A stretch of DNA of 64,000 nt. Source: Marisa cornuarietis (taxonomy: Eukaryota > Mollusca > Gastropoda > Architaenioglossa > Ampullariidae). Below are positions 13,101-23,867 of this stretch, piece by piece. A model generated the notes under the pieces. The model did not search any database and was not told where the DNA came from. It worked only from the letters and a program-made list of their open reading frames with translations. The position numbers and the translations under genes were made by a program. Within the stretch, counting starts at the first letter, position 1; every line of letters starts with the position of its first letter. The stretch lies in the NCBI GenBank assembly GCA_004794655.1, contig SMMW01000522.1:3596001-3660000 (forward strand), read 5' to 3'.

Positions 13101-16100
13101 TTTTTTTACTTTCCTGGTGTCTTATCTATTTATTTACTTAATTTTTTTCTTCTTATTTTTTATTTATTTTGTTTTTGTTGCGCAATGAGCATTCTTCTGA
13201 ATGGATACCTGCGCATTACAAATGGACATCATCATCATCATCATCAACCTTATGTGCATATCTTTGTTTTCATATGACAATGACAATGACCAACTTTATT
13301 TATCCCAGTGGGCAATTTGAATATGGGAATGTGCTCTAGTTCAACAGTGAATGGAAAAAAACAACATATATATATAGATTAAAAAAAAAATTACACTGAA
13401 ATCAAGTATACACATACAACATCACACATGCACACACACACCACATATTGTAAAATACTGTATTACATGCGTTATATATCTGTGAATAAATGTTGAAAAA
13501 AAAACTTCAGAAAGTCCCAAAAAACAACAAACAAACAAAACAAAACAAAACAAAACTAGGGAATCACTGCCTATCCTTAATTGCAACACATTGCATTCTA
13601 TACTTGTTCCGCTACGTCCTAAGACACTAACAGTTATAACCCTGATTCCAATTTTACACATCAACGCAATAAATAAATATCTTCCTTCAGCCGTCTCTGT
13701 GCTGCTGTGTAAATAATCTATTGATATTGAATTAACACACACACACAAACATTTTTTATCGTTGGCTGTGTTTGAAAGGCAAACATTTGGTAACCCGACA
13801 TGGGTTATCACCACATCGGAAGAAAGATTCCAGGATTATTTCTGCATGTTTCATTCTCTAAATACTGCAACTGTCATTTCGAATTACAGGCTTTCACAAA
13901 ACCCATTTAACTCACCGCTAACACCTCAGGCTCTGTGTCTACCGAGATATAACTGCTGGCCACTTCTCGGTTATTTCCCCTTTTAACAAATCTAATGTTA
14001 ACTTCGAGTGATGGTCAGTGTGATGGCTGAGATGACTTCTTTTAATCTGTCACAGCATATTCTATTGTTTTAGTGCACATCTTTGAACTCGTTTAGAGTG
14101 TGTAGGACACGCATTGCACACACACACACACAGTGCACGGTCTTCCAATTGACAGTCTACCCCCTATAGGCAACACAGTGGTCTTCCTTACATAACCGGC
14201 CCAGACGGGCCCAGTGTATGTCACCAACCTCTTTATCCCTGTGTGTGTGTGTGTGCAATAGTGTCCTACCCCATACTACTATAATACTTCCTACTCTTCA
14301 CACTGTAACTGATTGCTATCTTCATTTTGATATCGGTCACGAGGCCTACACAAGCTGAATACAAATGACGGTAATATTATTACACATATGTAGAGATGTC
14401 ATGCGTATACTTACTTTGCTGTATGCATCTTCTGCCATGATGTATCGGAATGAAAATACTTCTTTTTCGTCTGCAGCGTATCCTTTGCTTCCGCTTATTC
14501 TCATGCCGTATTTCTACAGCATATGAAAGCGGATTAATTGCAGGGTAGGTCAGAGTGATGTCTGCACCTTAAATTTTATGTCCAACAAGAAGTACTTTGA
14601 GAGACGTGTAAAGAGTCAGTATAAGAAGCAGAAAGTTCCCACTGGGAAGGGTACATATGACAGTAAACCTGCGCGATTTGCAGTTCTTTATAGTTGTTCT
14701 CTTGAGCGTGCAGCAATCGAAAGATTTAAGCCAGTAGCGATTTCAAATAACGCAACTTTTTTGACAGGTATGAGAGACTTTTTATTCAATTCTGAAGCGC
14801 GAATCTAATTTGTTATAGTTTTGTGATTAAAAAAGCACTTAACCGAATGACCGACGAGGGCGTGAACAAACGCGGACATAAAATTAGGGCGAGATAATGT
14901 GCAACTTACTTTTTCATTCAACACTTCTTCATTTCATTTCATTAAACTTACCCTGCACGCGTTTTTATCCAAAACTGGAAAAACTTGATAAGGTAACTTT
15001 GAAACTGAATAAAAGCCAACTGCTTGTCTTCTCCTCTGAAAAAAATACGTAGCGGTGAGCGTTCAGCTTTAGAACATGCTAAACTGTCTCCAAATATGTT
15101 AGTTCCAATGGATGACATTGCAGTACACTCGTATGGAGCCGAATCAAACCGAGATCTAGTCTAGCAGTGGCGTGCGGTGAGATTTCCCACTGGGGACCAG
15201 CTATAGGGGACTGGGGGGGTGGGGGCTGGGGGTGGTAAGCTACGCGTTTTCCTGCATTTCTCTTGCCGCCTCAATATGTATCTCGTACTACGTAAATATT
15301 AATACCAGTAATCGACGAACAAATCAGGTTTTATAATAATGTTGATTATAAGATAATGATTTATGTGAAAATACCAGATAATTTTGTAGATACCATATAA
15401 GCGTTAAATGACGTTAGAAAGGAGAAATAGTCGAAAACAAGCGAGACGATGTAATCTGTTAAGTATTTTAGATTACACGCTATGTAAAAAAATAAAAATA
15501 TCCTCTTTCAAGCGCAATAACTGTTATTACTAAGCTAAAGCAATTTCTATCACCTGTGAGTCTAAAATATCTATATTTCGTATGATAGAAGAAATTAGGT
15601 GTCTATTGATATGACTTTACACAGAGAGATTATATGGTTTCGCTTAGTAATAAGTGGGTCTTCATGAAAGGCTTGACAGAGAATTCATGATATTTGAGAG
15701 AAAAAAAATCCCAAAACAAAATACACGTGAGATTCGAACGCAATGCCTTTCAGAGTAAAGGCGCCGCACGTAATTACTACACCACAGAGACATTGCTGCC
15801 GCTTGGTGTAAACTAACATCGTCTCGGTTGTTTTAAACCATAATTTATTTCACCTTAACCTGTCATTAGTTTTAGGAATTGAGTTATTTTGCCTGTCATT
15901 ATTAACTGTATGCAGCCCTTCATAATGTTTAAGCGTTGTTGAGCTTAGCGCCATAGCAAAGACTGATTGAAAGCAATTCGTTGCACTGAGCCATCGCGGG
16001 CTCCTGATGACGTATTGAAGGGAACAGGTTTTGTCAACATAGTCCCTCTCCATTTACAAAAAGATTTTTGTTTTCAGTCAGTCCTGAGTTAAGTACGCTC

Positions 16101-16668
16101 ACTGGACACCAAAATGCACTAACAAACATAGGTTGGAGATTGTGACTGTGCAACCATGGATTCCTGTCGATCTTTAGTAGAAACTTCGCACGTAACTTGA
16201 CACACGGGACAAGCTTGCACTAACACAGGCGCTGAAGGGGCTGGTCCCCAAACCACGTGATCTACTCTATTCAACAGCAGACGAAACGCGGTAGAGACTG
16301 CGAAGGTTAGTTCCCTGAGTGTAGCAGGCGCTTGGTGGCGCTACGGTTTGAAGAGGGGCAAGACGCATTTTTCACCGGCGCTTTTCAATAATTCTAAAAC
16401 GCTTTATGTTAAAATATCGTCAAATAAAAAAATGATTACTTGTGACTCTTAGGGGACTAGCCTAGTCCCCCGTGTCCACGGACAGCACGCCACTGTAGTC
16501 TAGGTAGAACAATAAAGTAGTCTTAATATGGCAGTCATTCCTTGTGTCAGGCTGATCAACCCCAGCTTAGAATATAAGCTGAAAATTTTAAGTGTAAGAG
16601 GCCAGCCTCTCCGCTTTTTGCAATATCAGGCTATGCATGACTGGATAGGGGAAAAGCCCAACGTCACC

Positions 16669-16718
<50 letters not shown>

Positions 16719-17988
16719 TGAACCATGGACGAAAGACTGGACTGCAGTGGGAACTGATTTACTGCAAGATGTATTTCAAAAACAAGTCTTTAACGGTCAC
16801 TTCAAGCATCAAACAGGATGATTGACAGAGAGTTCCATAGTTTGGGCACAGCATAAAAGAAGGATCGCTCACCAAAGCATCTGGCGTGAATTTTTTGCAG
16901 TTGTGGGATAGTGGTCTGTAGAGGAACGACGGTGTCAATATAGAGAGTAGACCGGCACCATTTTGATAAGGAGGCGAAGGAGGAGCCACAGATGAAGCAG
17001 TGACATTACCAGCTTAATTATAATTAAATCGGGCTTGAACATGCAACCAGTGATCATTGCAGAGAATCGTCGTGGCATGATGATGCTTTCTTGACTTGAG
17101 AAAAAGGCATGCTGCAAAGTTCTGAACTCTCTATAGTTTGTTAATCGGGGGTTGTGGACAGCTAGCAAGTTCAGAGTGGATTTAATTAAGTTTTGAAAAA
17201 AAAAACGGTTAACAAACCAGTATCTTTTCCCCCTGAACATGATGAATAGCTGCTTAAGCCAAACGACAAAAAATGGTGGTCCAGGAACATATGTTACTCG
17301 TCAAGATGGAGCCCAAATTACGAGCATAAGATGTGAGGGAGATACAAGAGGTTTCTCCTCTCATTGATGATAAAAACGGAGATGATGGAACTAAAGAGAT
17401 AAAATAAAGCTTGCATTGATCTCCCTTTACTTCCGGAACGCAGTGAATCTTCGCATTATTCTTCGTTCTTCATCTTCTATTTCGTGGATCCTGTTTAGTG
17501 CAGTGAGCTTGCCCTATTGAGCTATACAAATTAACTTTTTCTTCTTATTAGTATTAGTATTTGGTCTTTGTATTTACATTTTCTCTTTCTTTCTGTCTGC
17601 ACGTGCGTTCGTTCGTGCTCGCGTGGATATGTGTGAGAGAGCGCGTATTTTGAAAGTATATAAAGTATTTTAAAAAATTATATATACCTTCTTAGGTTGT
17701 CAAAATGATGGTGATAAATGTGACAATCAGTAATGAAACACATTCAAGAAACTCAAATGTTGGGGCGCAAAAAGTAAGACTAAAATTGAGTAGTAAAGGA
17801 CAGTAGCACTCTTTCAGCTAGCTGGCCTGACGGTAGAAAACGACTTGAAACATTTAGCTGATCAGTATTTCTGGTCTGGCTGTACCGCACCCACACTTTA
17901 AACAACAGAATGGTCATTAGAGATAAAAATATTTCCTACTCACCATTCGCTGTTTATGTACAAGGCGATCTCCACAGCAAACTTCCAT
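3980..17988 (-). CDS. AGC/PKC-like pseudokinase, nine coding exons
   Basis: Nine minus-strand exons (17944-17988, 14415-14513, 9991-10155, 9407-9498, 8074-8136, 7566-7710, 5003-5083, 4390-4500, 3980-4150) have GT-AG borders and join in phase to 323 residues plus TAG. The fold is an AGC kinase closest in feel to PKC: VAIK (Lys65), FYAAEIAEALFFLHSRGIIH (135-154), APE (201-203), VDWWSYGVILYRM, a DIRNAAFF region and a C-tail P-A-P-F. Key motifs are degenerate. The glycine loop reads MAEDAYS; HRD reads HRN (Asn156) and its KxxN Lys is Ser158; DFG reads EFS (174-176); the alpha-C Glu appears to be Asn. A catalytically weak or dead scaffold is therefore inferred. No C1, C2 or PH domain and no hydrophobic motif is visible. 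The 5' end is the least certain part: the first exon is open back to an acceptor at 18018, so upstream exons may exist. The gene lies head to head with the TRPA gene. Confidence 0.85.
4390..4500 (-). CDS. pseudokinase exon 8 (subdomain X)
   Basis: It has 37 codons in phase 0. YPFLAHEGKTLTEVEEVY then YTISPQARRFLTQ match the alpha-G to alpha-H part of AGC kinases. The donor is gtaatc. Confidence 0.85.
5003..5083 (-). CDS. pseudokinase exon 7 (subdomain IX)
   Basis: It has 27 codons, a gtaagt donor and an acceptor after tgtgtatgtgtag. PFDKTVDWWSYGVILYRM is the conserved alpha-F helix with its structural Asp. Confidence 0.9.
5308..5618 (+). mobile_element. hAT-like MITE, 311 bp, 8-bp TSD
   Basis: Begins CAGGCCTGACGAGAG and ends CTCTCGGCGGCCCTG, an imperfect terminal inverted repeat. 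It is flanked on both sides by ACAGCACC (5300-5307 and 5619-5626), a perfect 8-bp target duplication as expected of hAT transposition. Its two ends match those of the 3.86-kb element at 50484-54339. It lies in the pseudokinase intron between exons 6 and 7. No coding capacity. Confidence 0.9.
5627..7565. other. intron, nothing recognised
   Basis: AT-rich rest of the pseudokinase intron between exons 6 and 7. No open frame, RNA gene or repeat that I can name. Confidence 0.5.
7566..7710 (-). CDS. pseudokinase exon 6 (catalytic and activation loops)
   Basis: Acceptor tgttgtcgcag and donor gtttga. NLSLDNLVL follows HR, so HRD is HRN and the catalytic-loop Lys is Ser. CEFS replaces DFG. The segment ends SAPE, the intact APE motif. 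Confidence 0.9.
8074..8136 (-). CDS. pseudokinase exon 5 (alpha-E helix to HR)
   Basis: Acceptor tattgtcctcag and donor gtttgt. Encodes FYAAEIAEALFFLHSRGIIH and the first two bases of Arg155. It is a very close match to the PKC-type alpha-E segment. Confidence 0.9.
8289..8477 (-). mobile_element. tRNA-derived SINE with 12-bp TSD
   Basis: Read on the minus strand it starts AGGCGGTCCGG and carries an A-box-like TGGCGCAACGG and a B-box-like GGTTCAGTTCTCG. It ends GTGTAAAACACC and an A run. AGGTAGTGACAC flanks both sides (8277-8288 and 8478-8489), a perfect 12-bp duplication. It lies in the pseudokinase intron between exons 4 and 5. Truncated relatives occur near 2.74 and 58.8 kb. Confidence 0.88.
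9407..9498 (-). CDS. pseudokinase exon 4 (hinge)
   Basis: It has 30 codons plus 2 nt and a gtaagt donor. THQAIVMKLAGRHTVQEKL occupies the hinge and alpha-D position. The split Arg codon joins in phase to the next exon. Confidence 0.8.
9991..10155 (-). CDS. pseudokinase exon 3 (VAIK lysine)
   Basis: It has 55 codons, an acceptor after ttttggttcag and a gttggt donor. It carries GEPRKVVAIKMYDRSK, the conserved beta-3 lysine, then an alpha-C region and FPFIVQLHSSFQTP, typical of AGC kinases. Confidence 0.9.
10847..12731 (+). mobile_element. L1-like LINE with reverse-transcriptase core deleted
   Basis: 10847-11468 encodes a frameshifted L1-type endonuclease: SIVLASMNCQGLGDMKKK at the start, then ILICNVYGPNKDN and LDLVDIWQELNP...YTWRR..SRLDFFLMSD. 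At about 11460 it jumps to the post-RT region (LPNPPDYTINDLQKSIFRF, then GMGIPDVRAYMNALKLSWLR). It ends with LQIRVLHRILGTKV and a zinc-knuckle-like C...C..IQHIFWNC. The RT palm is absent, with several stops and frameshifts. It lies in the pseudokinase intron between exons 2 and 3. Confidence 0.85.
12985..13247 (+). mobile_element. CR1-like LINE 3' tail
   Basis: Shares ACCACGTTTC, AAGACCCATCTGTTTATTTA, GAGCATTCTTCTGAATGGAT and AAATGGACATCATC with the LINE tail at 44115-44330. It ends in a CAT run, so it is a 5'-truncated copy inserted next to the L1-like element. Confidence 0.75.
14415..14513 (-). CDS. pseudokinase exon 2 (degenerate glycine loop)
   Basis: It has 33 codons, an acceptor after tttcatatgctgtag and a gtaagt donor. 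It ends FRYIMAEDAYSK, which sits where kinases have GxGxxG; none of the three glycines is present. Confidence 0.8.
15165..16495. mobile_element. hAT-like non-autonomous element, 1.33 kb, 8-bp TSD
   Basis: Starts CAGTGGCGTGCGGTG and ends ACAGCACGCCACTG, a terminal inverted repeat of about 13 bp. TAGTCTAG precedes (15157-15164) and follows (16496-16503), a perfect 8-bp duplication. The interior has no convincing transposase; a tRNA-like segment lies at 15720-15790. The element sits in the pseudokinase intron between exons 1 and 2. Confidence 0.9.
15720..15790 (-). other. tRNA-like segment inside the hAT-like element
   Basis: The reverse complement shows an A-box-like GTGGTGTAGTAATTACG, a short stem around TTTACTCTGA and a B-box-like GTTCGAATCTC. 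The anticodon loop is one base short and no clean acceptor stem forms, so it is a tRNA relic or SINE head rather than a working tRNA. Confidence 0.4.
16504..17943. other. intron, CA microsatellite, otherwise unassigned
   Basis: Holds a (CA)n run at 16670-16716. The rest of the pseudokinase intron has short open frames on both strands that match nothing I recognise. Confidence 0.45.
17944..17988 (-). CDS. pseudokinase exon 1 (putative start)
   Basis: Encodes MEVCCGDRLVHKQRM and ends at a strong gtgagt donor in phase 0, matching the next exon. The frame stays open upstream to an acceptor-like ttatatttcag at 18019-18029, so this may be an internal exon (17944-18018) rather than the first. It has no recognisable domain. 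Confidence 0.5.
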
Positions 17989-18503
17989 TTTAGTTAAATA
18001 AAAGTGCTTTTTTATAACCTGAAATATAATCTTTCGTTTATTTGGTCCTTTTATGAAAAAAATTCTTACACCAGCCAAATATTGCCGACACAATACTCGT
18101 AACCTTCATCTCTCTGACTAATGATGACGTTTTTATGATGCATGTAATGCCACAAATGTAAATTTTGCGTCACGAGAATTCCGAGAGTCGACAGTCGGCC
18201 CTCGATACCTCGTGTTGTCATGGCTTGGGTTACTCATCGCGGGTTTCCATCATTAATTAAGTGTATGTAATCATTAATTAGTTGGGGTTTTTTGTTATTA
18301 CTGCAGAAAAGTCGCAGTCGGCTCACTGAGACTAGAAAATTTAAAGAAAACTAAAAGAAAACGTTAAGTAATTCATAAAAATATAATATCTATATGTAAT
18401 CAATTTATTTATTTTGTTGTATACTATCATGAATATATACACAAATTTATTATAGCGAGTTTAATTTTGTAAACAGTTTCATTGCGCTACAGAACCGCGA
18501 ACT

Positions 18504-18686
18504 ACGCAAGTTGTTTGGCAGTGTTACGCTACGCTGCCACGGTACCAGTCAGCCTCCCTCACATACGCAAGTTGTTTGGCAGTGTTACGCTACGCTGCCA
18601 CGGTACCAGTCAGCCTCCCTCACATACGCAAGTTGTTTGGCAGTGTTACGCTACGCTGCCACGGTACCAGTCAGCCTCCCTCACAT
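18504..18686. repeat. three tandem copies of a 61-bp unit
   Basis: Units start at 18504, 18565 and 18626 and appear identical. Each contains TGGCAG...CTGCCA, able to form a short hairpin around TGTTACGCTACG. As 61 is not a multiple of 3, each copy shifts the frame, so it is not a protein repeat. It lies between the two divergent gene starts. Confidence 0.95.
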
Positions 18687-21600
18687 GTTTGCTGTATCTA
18701 CAGTATTACACTTCGTATGCGGCACCATAACACGCCTTGACGCCCTCATATGATGGCCCACAATACACGTACTGAGAAACTCGCATAGTGAAGACAACCT
18801 ACAAGCAGAGGAAAGGTTTCCTGCAACTGACCTATATGAAAATGAAAATTTTCCCTAAAATCATTCATCGCTTTAATAATTAAAAAAAAACATCAGGGCA
18901 TCATAGCTCGCCTAATGGTAGAAATGGCCCTCCAAATATTTTAAAGTATAACAATTTAAAGCAGCTAAGGTTTGTGATGCCACAGTAGTTATTTGGATCA
19001 CTTTGTTTTCCTGGTGTGATACTACCTGTTGCTCATACTGTGGGTGCTTTATCTGTTGCTAAAATGACGTTTAAACTGTAAACAATCAGGTTCTATGGTT
19101 ACGAGAACTAAAAAAAATCTTTTATCACTTCTACAAGCTTTGTTTCCCTTAAGTTTGTTTCCCTCAGATATTTCAGTGTTGAAATATTTGTTGCTAGTTT
19201 CAGTTGTATCCAAAAGCAGTTCAAGGAATTTTCTTCTTTTCATCATCACTATTATGCTGATCAGACTTTTGGACATTGCATTTTAAATGCCTAATTTTCC
19301 TAAACCATATTTCTAGAGAAGTTCAAACTTCTTTGTTATTTTCTTCTTGTACTCGCGTTAAGCTCTAGCTATGTGTACTTGGGTATTTGAAAGGAAAACC
19401 CGACATTCGAGAAGAAGCGCCTGAGAAGGCTGCTTCGAATATTGTTCAGGGAGCAAAAAGCCAGTGTACGAAGCACGTTCGCCTCTATTTGCAACATTCA
19501 AACGGATAGGCTGGATTGTTTTAGTCCATGTGATTTGGAATTACACTCGGTCCGTCCAAGACTTTCCTTCAAGATATCTTGGAGGGAGATCGACACCACG
19601 GTGGTCAGATGAATGACTGCCCGAGAAACGTGAAGGAATGGACTGGATATTCCTTGCAGGACCTGCTCACCACTGCTCCAGGCAGGCTTGAGTCACCTGC
19701 CGCGTCTTTTCATGTACTACCCTCGACGACTGGTACCAGTCAAAGGACCAATTAATGAATAAGCTATGCCATTAACTTTAATTTTTATTATGTGTACAAT
19801 TCATAGAAGACAGAGCGTTGTTAGGGAATGGTAGAACAAACTGACGCAAATGAGGTCGGTTTAGTTGTCTGATGGACAAATGACTGACATTTGATTCAAA
19901 TAGTAGATGTTTAGACGTCCAGCCGTTGGGGGATAGATTGAGGAACGCTTTCGCTGATTATATTTGTAGTATTTTTGAGACATTTTCAAAGCCTAGCCAT
20001 TGAATCTTACAGCCGTCGTGGATAGTGCTGAATGTAGGTTGTGACTGTTTTGGAATCAGATGCTTACGTATGTGTGAGCACCGTCGTGGATAAATTGAAG
20101 TACGCTTTGTGCAACATACATATATTTGCACAAATTTGGGTTTGACTCTTTTTCACTGTTGTTTGTTTATTTATTCATCCCTTGAAAAAAAGATAGTAGT
20201 AACAACAATTGAGTACAGCGGATAAATATACTGCCTCTGAAAGTCCACAAACAGATAATTTGCCTTGTGTTTAAAGAAAGAACGCATAACTAATATATGT
20301 CTGCGATGTGCACCTGTGACAAGCGCAAATTATACACGTTTTGGAGCAGTTATAGAAAAGTTCCTTGCAAAGCGTTGTACTGCTAAATTACAGGTGTTTA
20401 ATGAATGTACTTTCTGATACTTATTTTTTTAATTGCATTTTAGTTTTAATTTGTTTAAAACTGTTAACAAAAATCATCTAGCCGGCTAAATAAAGGGAAT
20501 AGATTCCCGAAGCGATGTTATCAAAAAGGATACGGATCAAATTACAATGAAAATGGATCCCGTTTTGTATGCGTTGAGATAACAGCAAAGTTAATGAATC
20601 GGTCCTGTTCAGCCGAATGACTTCGACATGGTAATGATGCCTGTAAATGAATCTGAGTGGTGAGTCACGTTTTCTGTCACAGAGTTTTCCATTCCCGTGA
20701 TTACAGCTCTTAATGGCGTGCAGTACGGGCGTCCCAATGTTTACCTCTTCATCAAGTAATTGCTTGCAGGCTGCACGTGTCCCCAGGGTTCGTGTATGCC
20801 GTCAGCAATTCCTGTTTTGTAGCAGACAGGCGTAAACCTAGAACAAATTCTTGAGCGTGTTTTAATGGCAAAACATTTACAAAATAATATGTAAGCCTTC
20901 GCCAACGGCAATCTTTCAAATATCAAAGCAAGCAAGAAGATAATTTCAGACACATGCATTTTGCCACGTGTATTTGTAATTATGCAGAGAAGAGAATCAA
21001 GTCGTCAGCACTTGCGAATTGTGGATATGGGACTGAGTTCGCAGGTTTTAGAAATATCCTTCCCTACAATCATGTCGGCGAGCTTTCCTGTTGAGCCTTA
21101 CGCTACGTAACTTGAAGTGCTCGAATCTTTATAAGTCTGCTGTTTAAGTTCAGGAGGCTCGTAAATTGGACTGATTCCATGAAACAGGCTGTTAGGTTGT
21201 TGAAGAAGCAACTTGAACCGTTAGATTGTAAGTTGTCAGCACACTGCCCAGAGAATTTTCTGGGCTACCTCTCCAAGTCACAAGTCACGAGACATAGCGT
21301 CAGTGAATGCTGGAGTGTAGACGCTGATCGGTTCCGGCTGTTTAACAAAAAGTCAATTCACACTGAGGTTTTGTCAGCTTCTAGATGGTAGTCGAAAAAA
21401 TGCACCTAAATACATATGTTCGTGTTTGGCAGTTCGTTACCAACAATTTGTCGAGCACGATGTGCTGTTTACAAAGCTTACTTTTAAAAAAACTCTTATT
21501 GTGGTGACACATCGTCATAAACCAGTTTGTCGCATTTAACATCACATTGCAAATAAATATGTGTGAAAATTTCAGAAAAATCGAAAATATTTTATCTAGA

Positions 21601-21695
21601 TATACTTTGTTCTGTCGGTGCAAGAAAACTCCCATTAAATCAAATCAAATATACTCATAATACCAATAGGGCTTACTGTTTCTTTTTCTGATTCA
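18687..21695. other. intergenic, mostly unassigned
   Basis: Between the divergent genes. Apart from a LINE remnant at 19.38-19.75 kb and loosely repeated CCGTCGTGGATA-type motifs about 19.92-20.11 kb, nothing is recognised. Confidence 0.4.
19395..19752 (+). mobile_element. LINE C-terminal remnant
   Basis: Encodes KRLRRLLRILFREQKASVRS and, after decay, KEWTGYSLQDLLTTA, the C-terminal layout of endonuclease/RT LINEs; the related remnant at 30.83-31.25 kb reads the same way. Stops and frameshifts are present. Confidence 0.55.
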
Positions 21696-21961
21696 GGGAC
21701 CAGTTGCACAACAAGTTTCTAAATCTTAAAACTGTTCTAAAGAAGCAAAATCTCTTCTTAGCCATATTGATTCATTGCAGAAAAACATACAAAAAATTGT
21801 ACTGACAGGATGGAAAGTCAGAGTTAAACAACTTTATCTTACTTAAAGCAGTTTTAGTTTTTAAAATTCTAAAATTGTGGTGTGCACTTTAAACTAATTA
21901 TTAAAATAGAGTTAACGCCTAAAAGTGTTTAAAATTAGAAATGTGTTGTGCAACTGGTCCC
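21696..21961. mobile_element. 266-bp MITE family, copy 1
   Basis: Starts GGGACCAGTTGCACAAC and ends GTTGTGCAACTGGTCC, long terminal inverted repeats. Its reverse complement aligns along its length with copies at 34983-35248 and 61278-61541. No clear target duplication could be read. Confidence 0.85.
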
Positions 21962-23417
21962 TGGCCATTAAGAGAGATGTAGCCTGAGTGATGTCACAGC
22001 GTATTATGGGTTACATTATGTTATATCAAGCGAGTGATTAACAACTACTCTAGCCCTCTCTAATTTTCCCAAAATTTTCAATCTTACCTTAGGCACTCGC
22101 ATTATCAAACTCAACCATTCTAGCGAACACAGGCATTCACACGTCTTATGTCCACATGCCATATTTATTCCCCAAAATTATGGTCTCTGATTATTTGTTC
22201 ATTTATTTCAACATAAGGAGCTAAAGGCTCAGAGCAGAGAATGTTTGAAGAATTGTTTGTCGTTGTTTGTTAAGCTTTTCTCCTTCCTTGCATTAATTAA
22301 TGTTCGGGCGCTCTAAATCGTTTTACTAGCTAAGACGGGCATTGACCAATTATCAAAAACCTGCTTTTTATTATTTGGATGGAAAGGGAACGAAAAATGT
22401 GGCCGAATGGCAAGTGATTTGCGCGTGCGTGGGTGTGCGTGGGTGCGAGCGCCTCATGACGACCGCGTTTTCTTTGATGTAACAGTGTCCTTAAGAGCTC
22501 CACGAGTCTAAATTGTGAGTAAAAAGTAGTGATTTTTGCGGCTTTTTTGTGTCCTTGACCGGGACAGTAGAACTTGACATTTTTCCGTTGTGTTGTTTTG
22601 TGAAGTCCTGACCAGAGTATCAATTATTCACTTCAAAAAAACCCATTAAGGTTTTATTTTCTGTCTTTTGTCTGTATGTTTTTCACATTGGTGCGTCGGA
22701 TCTTGAGGGGACGGCAGCCGAGAAAAGACTTGTGTCCGTGTTTTCCTGCTGCAGCTCCGAACCTGACGGCAGAGACCTCAAAGAGGACTAACCACGGACG
22801 GCAGTGACCACAAGGAAACTCTTTGATTGTTAAAGAAGAATTAAAGGTTTTAATGTGTTTTAATTATGTCTGTGAAATAGGTTAATCATTTGGTTTGCTG
22901 AATATTTTCTGATATTGTATTTATTACTTAAATTCAGATTTTTGTTGAGTTTTCCATCTCGTTTTAAAGTAACTGCAGAATTGCAAGTGACACCAACCTT
23001 CATTTGCTTTCTGTAGACACTATACTTACTATGAGTATATATGTGCTGTTGCTATAATACGAGGTGGTGTGTTGAAAGCAAGGTAGAGAGGTTCCAGGTC
23101 ATTATAATAGTAGTAGTAATAATAGCTCGTAAGGAGCGTGCGCTTAGCGTTTGAGACAAAAGACGGAAGGATAAACAGCAGTACTGATGACTAATAAAAG
23201 ATGATTCATAAAAGACAAACATAGAAAACGCAGAGAGAAATCGGGTAATATGAACTGATGATATCGTTATTCTTTATTGACCAACTGTCACACACCTGCT
23301 GTTTTTTTTAAAAACCGGGATAGGCGTATTGACTGACTTAACAATTAATATCACATTGGGAATTTTCGCGAAATTCAGATTTAGCAGAGTCGTTCGTCTT
23401 AAAACTGTCAGTCGTGA

Positions 23418-23450
<33 letters not shown>

Positions 23451-23603
23451 GTTCGAAGCACAACCTCACTAGCGTAGGCTGGTGCAGTGAACGACAATCG
23501 CCAATGAGTCAGCTAAACAAGGGGGAGACTGGAACTCTGCATCCATCAACATTCGTGCCAGTACGCGTGCGCTCCGCGACAGTGAAGCAGTGCCGGGAGT
23601 TCC
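21962..23603. other. upstream region of TRPA gene, nothing firm
   Basis: Flank of the TRPA start. It contains short CA/CT runs near 23419-23450. No TATA box or other promoter element can be called with confidence. Confidence 0.4.
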
Positions 23604-23867
23604 ATGTGGAGATCTGGACGTCGCAGTATGGCGAGCGGAGATGATCGGTTATTATGTAAGGAGCATTGCGCTACGGACAACGCTTTATCACAACCACACA
23701 GTTCGGTAAGAAGCGGATGGAGTGCCCTCAGCAAGGTACGCCAATTTGCAATTCGAGCAGTTTCGCAGCGACAGTACACTTCTGAGGAAAATGATCTGCA
23801 GTCGCAGGAAAATTTCGCCGTTACAAATGTTTGTCGTCTGGATGAAAGCCCCTACCATCTGTTGAAG
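23604..23867 (+). CDS. TRPA1: TRPA exon 1 (N terminus)
   Basis: It has 88 codons from the first Met (80 from the second, at 23628), then a gtaata donor. No signal peptide. It ends DESPYHLLK, typical just before the first ankyrin repeat. Confidence 0.8.

Noticed and set aside
14578..14808. 76-codon plus-strand open frame
   Set aside because: Lies next to pseudokinase exon 2 on the other strand; no family resemblance and no splice support.
16935..17240. 101-codon minus-strand open frame upstream of pseudokinase exon 2
   Set aside because: Hydrophobic but without a domain, donor/acceptor or phase fit; probably repeat-derived noise.
18504..18686. CRISPR-like array
   Set aside because: The 61-bp units are directly abutting with no spacers, and the genome is eukaryotic; it is a tandem repeat.
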